A DNA stretch of 9,151 nucleotides from an uncultured Oscillospiraceae bacterium (lineage in GTDB: Bacteria; Bacillota_A; Clostridia; Oscillospirales; Oscillospiraceae). Every line of letters begins with the position of its first letter. Positions within the stretch are counted from its first letter, which is position 1. The stretch spans positions 1 through 9,151 of the forward strand of contig CAKTNU010000057.1 in the NCBI GenBank assembly GCA_934589325.1, in the 5' to 3' direction. The position numbers were made by a program, and so were the translations under genes. Below the pieces are notes generated by a model. That model searched no databases. It was given only the letters and a program-made list of their open reading frames with translations, and had not been told where the DNA came from. This document shows, piece after piece, positions 1-7,424 of the stretch.

Positions 1-1263
1 GATTATACTGCGGTTGCCGCGGATGACGGCGCAGATCAGCACGTTCGGCTTGAGCTTCAGCGACTTGAGCGGGATGCCGATGCAGGCCGCGCCATCAGTC
101 ACGCGGAACTCCAGCGCCTCGACCTTGCCGTCGGCAAGGCGGTACAGCGTCTCCATGCTGCTGCCCATCGAGTCGTGCATCGCGCGGACATAGCGCGCGA
201 GCTGCTGCGCGACCAGTTCCTTCGGCGTGACGATGCAGTCAAGGTCAGAGCTTTCGAGTATTTCGGTGAAGTGCTCGCGGTTGACCTTGGTGACGATGCT
301 GCCGACGGCGCGCTTCTTCGCGTAGAGCGAGGTGATGATATTGTCGCCATCGTCGCCGGTGAGCGCGACGAACGCGTCCGTCGTGCGGATGCCCTCTTCA
401 AGCAGGACTTCACTGCGCGTCGCGTCGCCGCAGACGATGTTCGCGCCGGGCAGGATATCGCACAGATGCTCACAGCGTTCGGGGCTGCGGTCGATGACGG
501 ACACGCCGATGCCGCTCTCCTGAAGCAGTCTTGTCAGGTACACCGCGATGCGGCTGCCGCCCATTATCATAACGTTGCGCACGGGCTTTTTATACTGCCC
601 CATGGTCATGAAGAACTTGCGCAGTTCCTTTGTGGCGCCGGTGATGCTCAGACGGTCGCCCGCGTGAAGGGTGAATTCGCCGTTCGGGATGATCGCCTCG
701 CCGCCGCGCTCCACGACGCTGACCAGCACCTTCGCTCCGCAGACCGAAGACAGATCTTTCAGCTTCATGCCGTCAAGCTTCCCGCGCTCACGCACGCGGT
801 GCTCCACGATCTCAACGCTGCCCTTGGAGAAGGTATCGACTCTGGCGGCACTGGGGAAGCGCAGTATGCGCGCGATCTCCTTGGCGCACTCGTATTCGGG
901 GTTTATGGTTATCGACAGGCCAAGCACCTCGCGCAGGAATTCCGTCTGCCGCAGGTATTCGGTGTCTCTTATACGCGCGATGACGTGCTTCGTGCCGAGC
1001 TTGCGCGCGGTGATGCCGCAGACCATGTTGACCTCGTCCTGCTGGGTCGCGGCCATGAGGAGATCGGCCTCCGCCGCGCCCGCGCCGAGCAGCGTCTCAT
1101 GGTTCGTCGCGCTGCCCTCCACGCATATGACGTCAAGCTCGTTGGAGAGGTGGGTTATGGTTTCGGGGTTGCGGTCGATGACCGTGATATCGTGCCCCTC
1201 CTCGGAGAGTATTTTTGCAACAGAGTAACCGACCTTGCCGGCTCCTACAATAATTATTTTCAT
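1..1263 (-). CDS. trkA: Trk system potassium uptake protein TrkA (3' end beyond window)
   Basis: TrkA is the peripheral cytoplasmic subunit that binds NAD(H) and gates a TrkH/TrkG-type potassium importer. The minus-strand frame is open for 421 codons from the ATG at 1263 and runs off the left edge; family members are about 450 residues, so roughly 30-40 are missing. It has the duplicated RCK layout. The first Rossmann half (about 1-120) begins MKIIIVGAGKVGYSVAKIL, with GAGKVG at 7-12 and an acidic strand end, VIDRNPE, at 28-34. An RCK-C domain covers about 140-215. The second Rossmann half starts near 229, with the degenerate glycine motif GGSRIA at 235-240 and VIDRSPE at 256-262. The second RCK-C domain begins near 375 and is cut. 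AAGGAG (1270-1275) lies 6 bases before the ATG. The membrane partner TrkH is not in the window and may lie beyond the left edge. The gene is divergent from the XRE regulator. The family call is firm. Confidence 0.95.
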   Translation of the reverse strand, partial: MKIIIVGAGKVGYSVAKILSEEGHDITVIDRNPETITHLSNELDVICVEGSATNHETLLGAGAAEADLLMAATQQDEVNMVCGITARKLGTKHVIARIRDTEYLRQTEFLREVLGLSITINPEYECAKEIARILRFPSAARVDTFSKGSVEIVEHRVRERGKLDGMKLKDLSSVCGAKVLVSVVERGGEAIIPNGEFTLHAGDRLSITGATKELRKFFMTMGQYKKPVRNVMIMGGSRIAVYLTRLLQESGIGVSVIDRSPERCEHLCDILPGANIVCGDATRSEVLLEEGIRTTDAFVALTGDDGDNIITSLYAKKRAVGSIVTKVNREHFTEILESSDLDCIVTPKELVAQQLARYVRAMHDSMGSSMETLYRLADGKVEALEFRVTDGAACIGIPLKSLKLKPNVLICAVIRGNRSII

Positions 1264-1304
1264 AACTTGCTCCTTGGCATAAAAAGTACGCAAAAACCTT
1301 TTAT

Positions 1305-1332
1305 ATTATATCATTTTCCCGCATTAAGGCAA
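1305..1332 (-). promoter_or_regulatory. Predicted trkA promoter
   Basis: On the minus strand, TTGCCT (1327-1332) and TATAAT (1305-1310) are separated by 16 bases. The -10 is a perfect consensus; the -35 matches 4 of 6. Transcription would start near 1298, giving a leader of about 35 bases before the ATG at 1263. The -35 lies in an inverted repeat, AAGGCAA (1326-1332) and TTGCCTT (1340-1346) with a 7-base centre, which could be an operator. The binding protein is unknown. Confidence 0.65.
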
Positions 1333-1425
1333 GGGCAATTTGCCTTTTTGCCGGTCTGGAGCGCAATTCTCGCTGTGAGAGAGAGATTTTCGGTTTAAGG
1401 GCTGGTATTTTTTCTTGCAATTTTG

Positions 1426-1431
1426 TAGAAT
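1426..1431 (+). promoter_or_regulatory. Possible -10 box for the XRE membrane regulator gene
   Basis: TAGAAT matches the -10 consensus at 5 of 6 positions and lies about 45 bases before the chosen start codon. No convincing -35 box is seen 16-18 bases upstream, where the sequence is a T-run, so the promoter is weak, activator-dependent or misidentified. Confidence 0.3.
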
Positions 1432-1463
1432 GAGACTGCACAAGGCCAAGTGACTTCATTATT

Positions 1464-1470
1464 GAGGAGA
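1464..1470 (+). promoter_or_regulatory. Ribosome binding site fixing the regulator start
   Basis: GAGGAGA lies 6 bases before the ATG at 1477. This decides for ATG 1477 over an in-frame GTG at 1450, which is inside the leader and would put nine extra residues before the start of the helix-turn-helix domain. Confidence 0.8.
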
Positions 1471-1476
1471 AAATAT

Positions 1477-2715
1477 ATGGAAAAGAAAACCATTGGCAGC
1501 TTCATAGCCGCCCTGCGTAGGGCGAACGGGCTTACGCAAAAAGAGCTTGCCGAAAAGCTCAACGTCTCCGACAAGGCGGTCAGCCGCTGGGAGCGCGACG
1601 AGTGCTATCCAGACCTGACAATGATACCCGCGCTGGCGGAGATCTTCGGCGTCAGCTGCGACGAGCTTTTAAACGGCGGGCGCATAAACAGCGTGGAGCG
1701 CCAGCCGCGGCAGGAGCAGAAGACCGCGAAGCAGATAGACTTCCTTATAAACCGTGTGCGCGCGAGCTTCGCCGTCCACTCGGCGGGGATATACGCGCTC
1801 AGCGCGCTCGGCCTGCTGGCGGCGCTTGTCTGCAACACGGTGTTCGACCGCGCGTATCTCGGCTTCTTCCTCGCATGCGTGTTCTATGTGGGCGGGCTTA
1901 TGTGGCTTACGATGAAGCTCATCGCTTCGTTTTCCGCGCTGGTATACGAGACGGAGTCGCCGCTGCTCGACCGCGTGAAGGAGAAGATCGTCCGCGGCGC
2001 GGCGGGGAATCTGACCGGCGTACTCATTATGTTCGCCGCCGTCCTGCCGCTGATAGTCGTGGTGAACAGCCCCTACTACGGGCTTGATATAAGCGACTGG
2101 GCGAGATACGGCCTCGTCTTTGCCGGCATCGCCGCCGTTATCGGCCTGATGATATGCGTGGCAGTGCCGCGGATATGCACGGCGCGCGGCGTGTACGTGC
2201 CGGAGGAGATGACCGTGAAGGCCGACAAGCTGCGGCTGAAGAGCGCGCTGATCCTCGTGGCAGTGCTAGTCGTGACCGCGGCGGTGCAGATAGCGCTGAA
2301 CTACGACACCAGGCTTTTTGCCGACTCCACCTCGTTTGACAACGTCGATGACTTCGTCACATTCATGGAGACGAAGCAGACCTCGGGCGGGTACAATGAC
2401 GCTCCCGCAACTGCGGTGGAATACGACGCGCCGGCATATGATTCGAGACAGTGGCGCGAGCAGCACACCCATAGCATAGAAGCGCCGGACGGCAGCGTGG
2501 TATGCACATATATTCAGCGCAACGAAAACGTAGCCAGCATGAGCTTCACGTGGGTCGAAAACGAGCTTGTGAGCATAAAGGTTATAACCAGCGACCAACT
2601 GCGCGTGGCATGGCAGCGCCAGACGCTGATGAACGAAGCGTTCATCGCAGTATACATCGTTGAGGCCGCCGTCTGCCTGATCGTGTACCGGTCGAAAAAG
2701 AAGAAGATAGCGTAA
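1477..2715 (+). CDS. XRE-family transcriptional regulator with six membrane segments
   Basis: This 412-residue protein joins an N-terminal DNA-binding domain to a membrane module. Residues 5-65 are a Cro/CI-type helix-turn-helix: GLTQKELAEKLNVSDKAVSRWER (18-40) carries both helices, followed by the usual YPDLTMIPALAEIFGVS. After a polar linker (about 70-97), hydrophobic segments fall at about 98-120, 126-151, 178-197, 211-231, 255-274 and 386-404. The loops at 152-177 and 232-254 and the tail RSKKKK (405-410) are basic. By the positive-inside rule, the HTH and C terminus are cytoplasmic and the polar stretch of about 110 residues (275-385) is outside. That stretch matches no domain I recognise. 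Such proteins are common in Clostridia and are thought to act as one-component membrane-tethered regulators, usually of neighbouring genes. Divergent trkA is the nearest candidate target, which is inference. No transporter or enzyme signature is visible. Confidence 0.85.
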   Translation: MEKKTIGSFIAALRRANGLTQKELAEKLNVSDKAVSRWERDECYPDLTMIPALAEIFGVSCDELLNGGRINSVERQPRQEQKTAKQIDFLINRVRASFAVHSAGIYALSALGLLAALVCNTVFDRAYLGFFLACVFYVGGLMWLTMKLIASFSALVYETESPLLDRVKEKIVRGAAGNLTGVLIMFAAVLPLIVVVNSPYYGLDISDWARYGLVFAGIAAVIGLMICVAVPRICTARGVYVPEEMTVKADKLRLKSALILVAVLVVTAAVQIALNYDTRLFADSTSFDNVDDFVTFMETKQTSGGYNDAPATAVEYDAPAYDSRQWREQHTHSIEAPDGSVVCTYIQRNENVASMSFTWVENELVSIKVITSDQLRVAWQRQTLMNEAFIAVYIVEAAVCLIVYRSKKKKIA

Positions 2716-2726
2716 TAAGCGATTCT

Positions 2727-2764
2727 AAAACAACCACGGTTTCTGTTGAAACCGTGGTTGTTTT
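2727..2764. terminator. Bidirectional intrinsic terminator between convergent genes
   Basis: A perfect 17-bp inverted repeat (2727-2743 with 2748-2764) encloses the 4-base loop TGTT. It has a T-run on the right and an A-run on the left, so it can form a hairpin plus U-tract on both strands. It starts 11 bases after the regulator stop codon (2715) and ends 20 bases beyond the end of the minus-strand reductase gene (2785), so it should end both transcripts. Confidence 0.93.
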
Positions 2765-2784
2765 TCATGGGGCTTTATAGAGGA

Positions 2785-3741
2785 TCACTTGATGTACTGC
2801 TTGTCGTAATTGCCCTGAATGCACTTTACCATGACGGTAAGAACATCGTTGAACGGGGTGGGGATACCAAGCTCCCTGCCGTACTGGGAGATCATGCCGT
2901 TGAGCACGCCGACCTCGGTCTGGCGGTGGTTCATCAGCATATCCTGAGCCATGGAGGGATAGTAGTCGCCCATGTTGTCGATGAAGTTCTTCAGGTGGGT
3001 GTTCATAAACTCATCCGCATCGAAGGGGCAGCCCTTCGCCGTTGCGACTGCGCAGCATTCGCTGACGACGCCGCGGAACAGCTGCATACCGTACTCGTCG
3101 TCCGCAACCTCAATTATCTTGAGTCTCACAAGCGCGCAGACGGTGTTGACGGTGCAGTTGATGATGACCTTGCGCCAGATGTAAGGCCAGTCGTCATCGT
3201 GGAACTCCGCAAGGCAGCCGCCCGCGGTGAACACCTTGGCCAGATACTCGCCCGCCGCATCGACGACCGCGTCGTGCGCCATGGGGCCGAAGTGGACAAG
3301 AAGACCCTTGACCTCGGTGCTGACGCAGCAGCCGGGTCCCTTCAGCGCGGTGCCGAGTGCGCCGCTGCCGACGATGATGCGGTTTGCCGGGAAGTGCTTC
3401 ATCAGGATGTCGGAGTTGCCGAGGCCGTTTATCAGGGAAACGACGACGGTGTCCTTGCCTATGCAGGGCATCGCGCTCTTCACGGCGTTGTCAAGCTGAG
3501 TCGCCTTGGTGATGAAGATGACGATATCCATGATGCCGATGTTGTCGGCGTTGTACGCAGTTTTGAAGCCGTCAAGATGATACTTGGTGTCGGGGTAGAT
3601 GATGAAGTCAAGGCCGTCCTTGGCGATCTTGTCCATGTGCTCCTTGTACATATCGACAAGCGTCAGATCGGCGCCGCCCTTTCTCAGATAACCGGCGAAC
3701 ACGCTGCCGGCTGCGCCGCAGCCAACTATTGCTATTTTCAT
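2785..3741 (-). CDS. Ketopantoate reductase family protein (ApbA/PanE)
   Basis: The 318-residue product has the normal length and order of the 2-dehydropantoate 2-reductase family, which reduces 2-keto acids with NAD(P)H. The Rossmann motif GCGAAG is at 7-12 (MKIAIVGCGAAGSVFAGYL). Family landmarks follow: ITKATQ (77-82, Lys79 equivalent to the active-site region lysine), NGLGN (105-109), WRKVIINCTVN (189-199, Lys191 as candidate catalytic lysine), SMAQD (263-267), and TEVGVLNG (275-282, Glu276 as candidate catalytic acid). AAGGAG (3752-3757) lies 10 bases before the ATG. It is the last gene of the operon, 18 bases after ilvD. True PanE would convert ketopantoate to pantoate for pantothenate and CoA. 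However, many operonic relatives act on other 2-keto acids, and no panB, panC or ilvC is visible here, so the physiological substrate is left open. The family is certain; the PanE role is perhaps even odds or less. Confidence 0.88.
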   Translation of the reverse strand: MKIAIVGCGAAGSVFAGYLRKGGADLTLVDMYKEHMDKIAKDGLDFIIYPDTKYHLDGFKTAYNADNIGIMDIVIFITKATQLDNAVKSAMPCIGKDTVVVSLINGLGNSDILMKHFPANRIIVGSGALGTALKGPGCCVSTEVKGLLVHFGPMAHDAVVDAAGEYLAKVFTAGGCLAEFHDDDWPYIWRKVIINCTVNTVCALVRLKIIEVADDEYGMQLFRGVVSECCAVATAKGCPFDADEFMNTHLKNFIDNMGDYYPSMAQDMLMNHRQTEVGVLNGMISQYGRELGIPTPFNDVLTVMVKCIQGNYDKQYIK

Positions 3742-3759
3742 TTTATTTTATCTCCTTAA

Positions 3760-5445
3760 TCAGAATGCGCCTTCGCAGAACTTTGTGGTAACTGCGCCGG
3801 AAGCCGCGGAGGAAACGCTGTTGCAGTACTTCACGAGGTAGCCGGACTTGACCTTGAGCGGAGGTCTCTTCCACTCGGCGATACGTCTGTCTATCTCGGC
3901 CTGATCCACGTTCAGGTTGATGGTACGGTTGGGGATGTCAACGGTAATGGTGTCGCCGTCCTCGATGACGGAGAACACGCCGCCCTCCATGGCCTCCGGG
4001 GAGACGTGGCCGATGGCCGCGCCGCGGGTTGCGCCGGAGAAGCGTCCGTCGGTCAGCAGGGAGACAGTTTCGCCGAGACCCTTGCCGACGATGGCCGCGG
4101 TCGGGGAGAGCATTTCACGCATACCGGGACCGCCCTTCGGACCTTCGTACTTGATGACGACCATGTCGCCCGGTACGATCTTGCCGTCCAGAATGGCCTG
4201 TGCGGCCTCTTCCATGTACCAGAACACTCTCGCTCTGCCGGTGTGCTTCATCATCGCGTCGCACACGGCGGCCGCCTTGACAACACAGCCCTGAGGGGCG
4301 AGGTTGCCGTAGAGCACCGCGAGGCCGCCCTGCTTGCTGTACGGCTCCTCGATATGGTGGATGACGCTATAATCCTTGACGCTGCAGCCCTCAAGCTGCT
4401 CGCCGACGGTCTTGCCGCTGACGGTGAGGCAGTCGGTGTGGATGAGGTTTGCCTTGTTCAGCTCGCTCATCACCGCGTATATGCCGCCCGCGCGGTACAG
4501 ATCGTCCATGTGGTGGTGTCCGTTCGGGCTGATCTTGCAGAGGTTCGGGGTCTGGAGGCTGATCTCGTCAAACTTCTTGAGCGGCAGGCTTATGCCAAGC
4601 TCGTTTGCGATTGCGGGCAGGTGCAGAGTGGTGTTGGTGGAGCCTGCGATCGCCATGTCGACGCGGATCGCGTTTTCGAGCGCCTTCTCAGTGATGATGT
4701 CTCTGGGGCGCACGTTCTCGATGACCTGTCTGACGGCGTTCATACCGGCGCGCTTTGCAAGCGCAAGGCGCTCGCCGTAGTAGGAGGGGATAGTGCCGTT
4801 GCCGGGCAGGGCGATGCCGAGCGCTTCGGCGAGGCAGTTCATGGAGTTTGCGGTGAACATACCGGAGCAGGAGCCGCAGCCGGGGCAGCAGTGCTGGGTC
4901 AGCTCCTCCTGCTCGGCCTCGGTCATGTCGCCGTTGCGAACCTTGCCGACGGTCTCAATGCAGGCGCTGTAATCGGACACGTCGCCCTTGTAGTGGCCGG
5001 TGGGCATGGGGCCGCCGCTGATGACGACGGCGGGGATGTTCATTCTGGCCGCGGCCATGATAGCGCCGGGGACGGTCTTGTCACAGCTCACGACGAGAAC
5101 CAGACCGTCAAGGCCATGCGCCATGGTCATGGACTCGATGCTGTCGGCGATAAGCTCGCGGCTGGGCAGCGGGTACATCATGCCCTTGTGAGCCATGGTG
5201 ATGCCGTCGCAGATGGCGATGGTTGGGAACTCCACGGGGATGCCGCCCGCCATGAGAACGCCCTGCTTCGCCGCGTCGGCGATGCCGCGCAGGTGGAAGT
5301 GACCCGGAACGATCTCATTGAAGGTGTTCACAACGCCTATAAGGGGCTTTTTGCCGATATTCTCCTGAAGATGGCCGGTGGCGTACAGGAGGGATCTTGC
5401 GTCGGCGTGCTCTACGCCGGTGTATATCTTTTCGCTGTTGAGCAT
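3760..5445 (-). CDS. ilvD: IlvD/EDD-family dehydratase (dihydroxy-acid dehydratase-like)
   Basis: The 561-residue product is full length for dihydroxy-acid dehydratase, which dehydrates 2,3-dihydroxy acids to 2-keto acids using an Fe-S cluster and Mg2+. Landmarks in order: [14 protein letters not shown] (40-53), CDGITMAH (79-86, Asp80 as Mg ligand candidate), [11 protein letters not shown] (94-104), SCDKTVPGA (120-128, Cys121 and Lys123), [18 protein letters not shown] (186-203, Cys193 as cluster ligand), GSTNT (268-272), [13 protein letters not shown] (434-446), and [10 protein letters not shown] (466-475, Ser470 as candidate base). Where oxygen-stable 2Fe-2S members have Pro-Cys-Asn, this has Pro-Gly-His (47-49), as in the oxygen-labile E. 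coli type. The start codon shares one base with the transketolase stop (TGATG), with GAAGGAG 8 bases upstream, indicating translational coupling. [11 protein letters not shown] and PLPSREL differ from the clostridial biosynthetic IlvD I remember (NCDKIVPGMLM, SLASREL), so a paralogue acting on a sugar acid is possible. The family is certain; the ilvD symbol marks family, not proven pathway. Confidence 0.88.
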   Translation of the reverse strand: MLNSEKIYTGVEHADARSLLYATGHLQENIGKKPLIGVVNTFNEIVPGHFHLRGIADAAKQGVLMAGGIPVEFPTIAICDGITMAHKGMMYPLPSRELIADSIESMTMAHGLDGLVLVVSCDKTVPGAIMAAARMNIPAVVISGGPMPTGHYKGDVSDYSACIETVGKVRNGDMTEAEQEELTQHCCPGCGSCSGMFTANSMNCLAEALGIALPGNGTIPSYYGERLALAKRAGMNAVRQVIENVRPRDIITEKALENAIRVDMAIAGSTNTTLHLPAIANELGISLPLKKFDEISLQTPNLCKISPNGHHHMDDLYRAGGIYAVMSELNKANLIHTDCLTVSGKTVGEQLEGCSVKDYSVIHHIEEPYSKQGGLAVLYGNLAPQGCVVKAAAVCDAMMKHTGRARVFWYMEEAAQAILDGKIVPGDMVVIKYEGPKGGPGMREMLSPTAAIVGKGLGETVSLLTDGRFSGATRGAAIGHVSPEAMEGGVFSVIEDGDTITVDIPNRTINLNVDQAEIDRRIAEWKRPPLKVKSGYLVKYCNSVSSAASGAVTTKFCEGAF

Positions 5446-6395
5446 CAGGCTTTCTCCTTCCCTGCTGCGGCTTCCTTCGCCGCGGCGACGATGTCGGAGA
5501 CGGCGAGACCGAAAGCGTCAAGCAGCTCTGCCGCCTTGCCGCTGCGGGCATAGACGTCTCTGAGGCCGAGGCGCAGGACGCGGCACGGATGATAGTGGCA
5601 TGCGACCTCGCAGATGGCGCTGGACATGCCGCCATAGAAGTTGTGGTCTTCGACCGCGACAGCGCAGTTGGTGCGGCTGAGAACTTCAGCAACGCCCTTG
5701 CTGTCGAGGGGCTTGATGGTGGAAACGTCGATGACGGTGGCGTTCACGCCCTCGGCCTTGAGCTGCTCCGCCGCCTCGATGGCGCGGTTCATAATAAAGC
5801 CGCTGGCGAAGATAGCGACGTCGTCGCCGTAGCGCAGGACTTCACGGATCTTGCCGAACTCGTACGGGGTTCCCTCCGGGAACACCTCAGGCTCTCTGCC
5901 GCTGCCGAGACGCAGGTAGGCGGGGCCGTCGAGCTTCATCATTGCCGCCGCGGCATGGTATGCCTGCTGTGCATCCGCCGGGCAGAGTATCTTCACGCCG
6001 GGCATACTGCGCAGGATGCCGACGTCTTCATAGAACTGGTGGGTAACGCCCTCGCGCTCGCCGCCGAGCATACCGCCGTTGAGGCCGATGAGCTTGACGT
6101 TGAGGCCGGGGTAAGCGACAAAGGTACGGATCATCTCGCAGGCTCTCATCGTGAGGAAGCCGGCATAGGAGACGACGACGGGCTTCATGCCGGTGGTAGC
6201 AAGGCCGGCGGCGATATCGACCGCGTCCTGCTCGGCAATGCCGACTTCGATAACTCTGTCGGGGAACTCTTCTCTGAACTTGGTGGCTCTCGCGGCCGCA
6301 ACCGCGTCCGGGGAGATAAGGACTATTTTGTCATCCTCGCGGGCAAGCTCGGTGATGGCCCGCATAGCGGCTTCTCTTGTACTCTTAGTATTCAT
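5445..6395 (-). CDS. Transketolase, C-terminal subunit (PYR and C-terminal domains)
   Basis: This 316-residue protein is the C-terminal half of a split transketolase, supplying the pyrimidine-binding and C-terminal domains; transketolase moves two-carbon ketol units between sugar phosphates. The PYR domain begins near residue 1. [16 protein letters not shown] (51-66) contains Glu55, the conserved glutamate that activates thiamine diphosphate. [15 protein letters not shown] (115-129) is the GPTHQ-type substrate loop, with Val for the usual Pro. PAYLRLGSG (158-166) closes the PYR domain. The C-terminal domain (about 187-310) has DVSTIKPLD (223-231) and [16 protein letters not shown] (249-264). 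GAGGTG lies 7 bases before the ATG and overlaps the upstream stop region; the gap to the N-terminal subunit is 11 bases. The stop overlaps ilvD by one base. The family also contains DXS-like and specialised ketol transferases such as apulose-4-phosphate or sulfosugar enzymes, so the donor is not assigned. Confidence 0.92.
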   Translation of the reverse strand: MNTKSTREAAMRAITELAREDDKIVLISPDAVAAARATKFREEFPDRVIEVGIAEQDAVDIAAGLATTGMKPVVVSYAGFLTMRACEMIRTFVAYPGLNVKLIGLNGGMLGGEREGVTHQFYEDVGILRSMPGVKILCPADAQQAYHAAAAMMKLDGPAYLRLGSGREPEVFPEGTPYEFGKIREVLRYGDDVAIFASGFIMNRAIEAAEQLKAEGVNATVIDVSTIKPLDSKGVAEVLSRTNCAVAVEDHNFYGGMSSAICEVACHYHPCRVLRLGLRDVYARSGKAAELLDAFGLAVSDIVAAAKEAAAGKEKA

Positions 6396-6406
6396 TCTTC
6401 AGCACC

Positions 6407-7225
6407 TCACATTTTGTCCCGGAGAGCTTCTCTGGCGATCTCTACTTCTTCGTCTGTGGGGACCTTCTTATGCCACGCGTTGTTGTCCTCCATGTAGGGG
6501 ATGCCCTTGCCCTTCACGGTCTTGCAGGCGATGAGGGACGGGCGGTCGGTGACCTTCTTCGCTTCCTCGATGGCGGCAAGAATGGCGTTTATGTCGTGTC
6601 CGTCGATGCTCTGAACGTGCCAGTGGAAGGCTTCCCACTTGTCCTGCACGGGGTAAAGGCTGGAAAGCTCCGTGACCTTGCCGCCGGACTGGTGGTTGTT
6701 CAGGTCGGCAAAGACTATGAGGTTGCCCGCCTTGAGCTTTGCGGCTGCCATGGCGGCCTCCCAGATGATGCCTTCCTCTTCCTCACCGTCGCCGACGATG
6801 ACGAAAACGTTGTTGTCGATGCCCTGCATACGGCAGCCAAGCGCCATGCCGAGGCCGATCGCCACGCCGTTGCCGAGGGAGCCGGAAACGGTGTCGACAC
6901 CGGGGATCTTGTTCATATCAGGATGTCCCTGAAGGAAGCTGCCGAGAGAACGAAGCCCCTTCAGCTCCTCCAGCGGGAAATAGCCTCTGCGTGCAAGCGC
7001 AGCATACAGGATGGGGCAGGCATGTCCCTTGGAGAGGACGAAGCGGTCTCTTTCGTTCCAATGCGGATTCTTGGGGTCGAGTCTCAGCTCGTTAAAGAAC
7101 AGAACGGACATGATGTCCGCTATGGACATGCAGGGGCCGGGATGTCCGTCCCCAGCGTCATGCACGGTCTCAACCACGTCAAGACGCAGCCGGTTAGCCA
7201 TGCGGGATAGTTCATCAACAGTCAT
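6407..7225 (-). CDS. Transketolase, N-terminal subunit (thiamine diphosphate domain)
   Basis: The 272-residue product is the N-terminal, diphosphate-binding half that pairs with the downstream subunit to form one active site. Motifs in order: GDGHPGPCMSIADI (25-38, His28), DRFVLSKGHACPILYAAL (60-77), QGHPD (99-103), SGSLGNGVAIGLGMALG (114-130), and the thiamine diphosphate motif beginning GDGEEEEG (145-152) and ending at Asn176-Asn177. CKTVKGKGIPYMED (233-246) followed by WH (251-252) is typical of the end of this domain. HPGPCMS replaces the HPGG/HPGA form I associate with housekeeping transketolases, and GGKVTEL (181-187) replaces the usual QxDG stretch; both touch the active-site entrance and may reflect a different substrate. 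It is the first gene of the operon. GGAGGTG (7234-7240) is 8 bases before the ATG. Splitting into two genes is normal in many anaerobes and archaea and is not a frameshift: the second gene has its own start and ribosome site. Confidence 0.93.
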   Translation of the reverse strand: MTVDELSRMANRLRLDVVETVHDAGDGHPGPCMSIADIMSVLFFNELRLDPKNPHWNERDRFVLSKGHACPILYAALARRGYFPLEELKGLRSLGSFLQGHPDMNKIPGVDTVSGSLGNGVAIGLGMALGCRMQGIDNNVFVIVGDGEEEEGIIWEAAMAAAKLKAGNLIVFADLNNHQSGGKVTELSSLYPVQDKWEAFHWHVQSIDGHDINAILAAIEEAKKVTDRPSLIACKTVKGKGIPYMEDNNAWHKKVPTDEEVEIAREALRDKM

Positions 7226-7268
7226 TATATTTGCACCTCCGTTAGTATGCCCTATGTAGGATGTTTAA

Positions 7269-7297
7269 ATCATATCAACATGCCACGCTTTTGTAAA
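7269..7297 (-). promoter_or_regulatory. Promoter of the transketolase-dehydratase-reductase operon
   Basis: Minus-strand TTTACA (7292-7297) and TATGAT (7269-7274) are separated by exactly 17 bases, each one mismatch from consensus. The start would be near 7262, giving a leader of about 37 bases before the ATG at 7225, too short for a T-box or other riboswitch. A short inverted repeat, CCTA-N2-TAGG (7251-7260), lies just after the predicted start and might be an operator half-site pair, but it is too short to assert. The surrounding 7261-7400 stretch is distinctly AT-rich. Confidence 0.75.
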
Positions 7298-7424
7298 GCC
7301 CTTCTCGTTATTTTTTTCATTTTCGTTGATTTGACCATATTGCTTCCCCGAAAATTGTACATAATTATCTGTTAAGAACTCGTAAATCGTCGTTTTTCAG
7401 GGGCTTTCGGGAGGTTTTGTGGTG

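Noticed and set aside
175..1398. Plus-strand open frame of 407 codons at the left end
   Set aside because: Antisense to trkA, which has clear duplicated Rossmann motifs and its own ribosome site and promoter.
2746..3759. Plus-strand open frame of 337 codons
   Set aside because: Antisense to the reductase gene; begins inside the terminator hairpin and lacks a ribosome site.
4006..5553. Plus-strand open frame of 515 codons opposite the dehydratase
   Set aside because: Antisense shadow of a GC-rich gene: composition is dominated by Ala, Val, Gly, Asp and His with no family motif, while the minus strand encodes a complete IlvD-family protein.
5589..7210. Long plus-strand frames opposite both transketolase genes
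   Set aside because: Antisense shadows rich in Ala, Val, Asp and Gly; the minus strand carries the conserved transketolase motifs.
5445..7225. Frameshifted single transketolase, or a DXS gene
   Set aside because: Each half has its own ribosome site, start and stop, and domain boundaries fall where natural split transketolases divide. The motifs, including TIKPLD and the GxTHQ loop, fit split transketolase better than DXS, which is normally one chain of about 600 residues.
7226..7424. T-box or other riboswitch upstream of the operon
   Set aside because: The best promoter leaves a leader of about 37 bases, and no T-box-like or long paired structure was seen.
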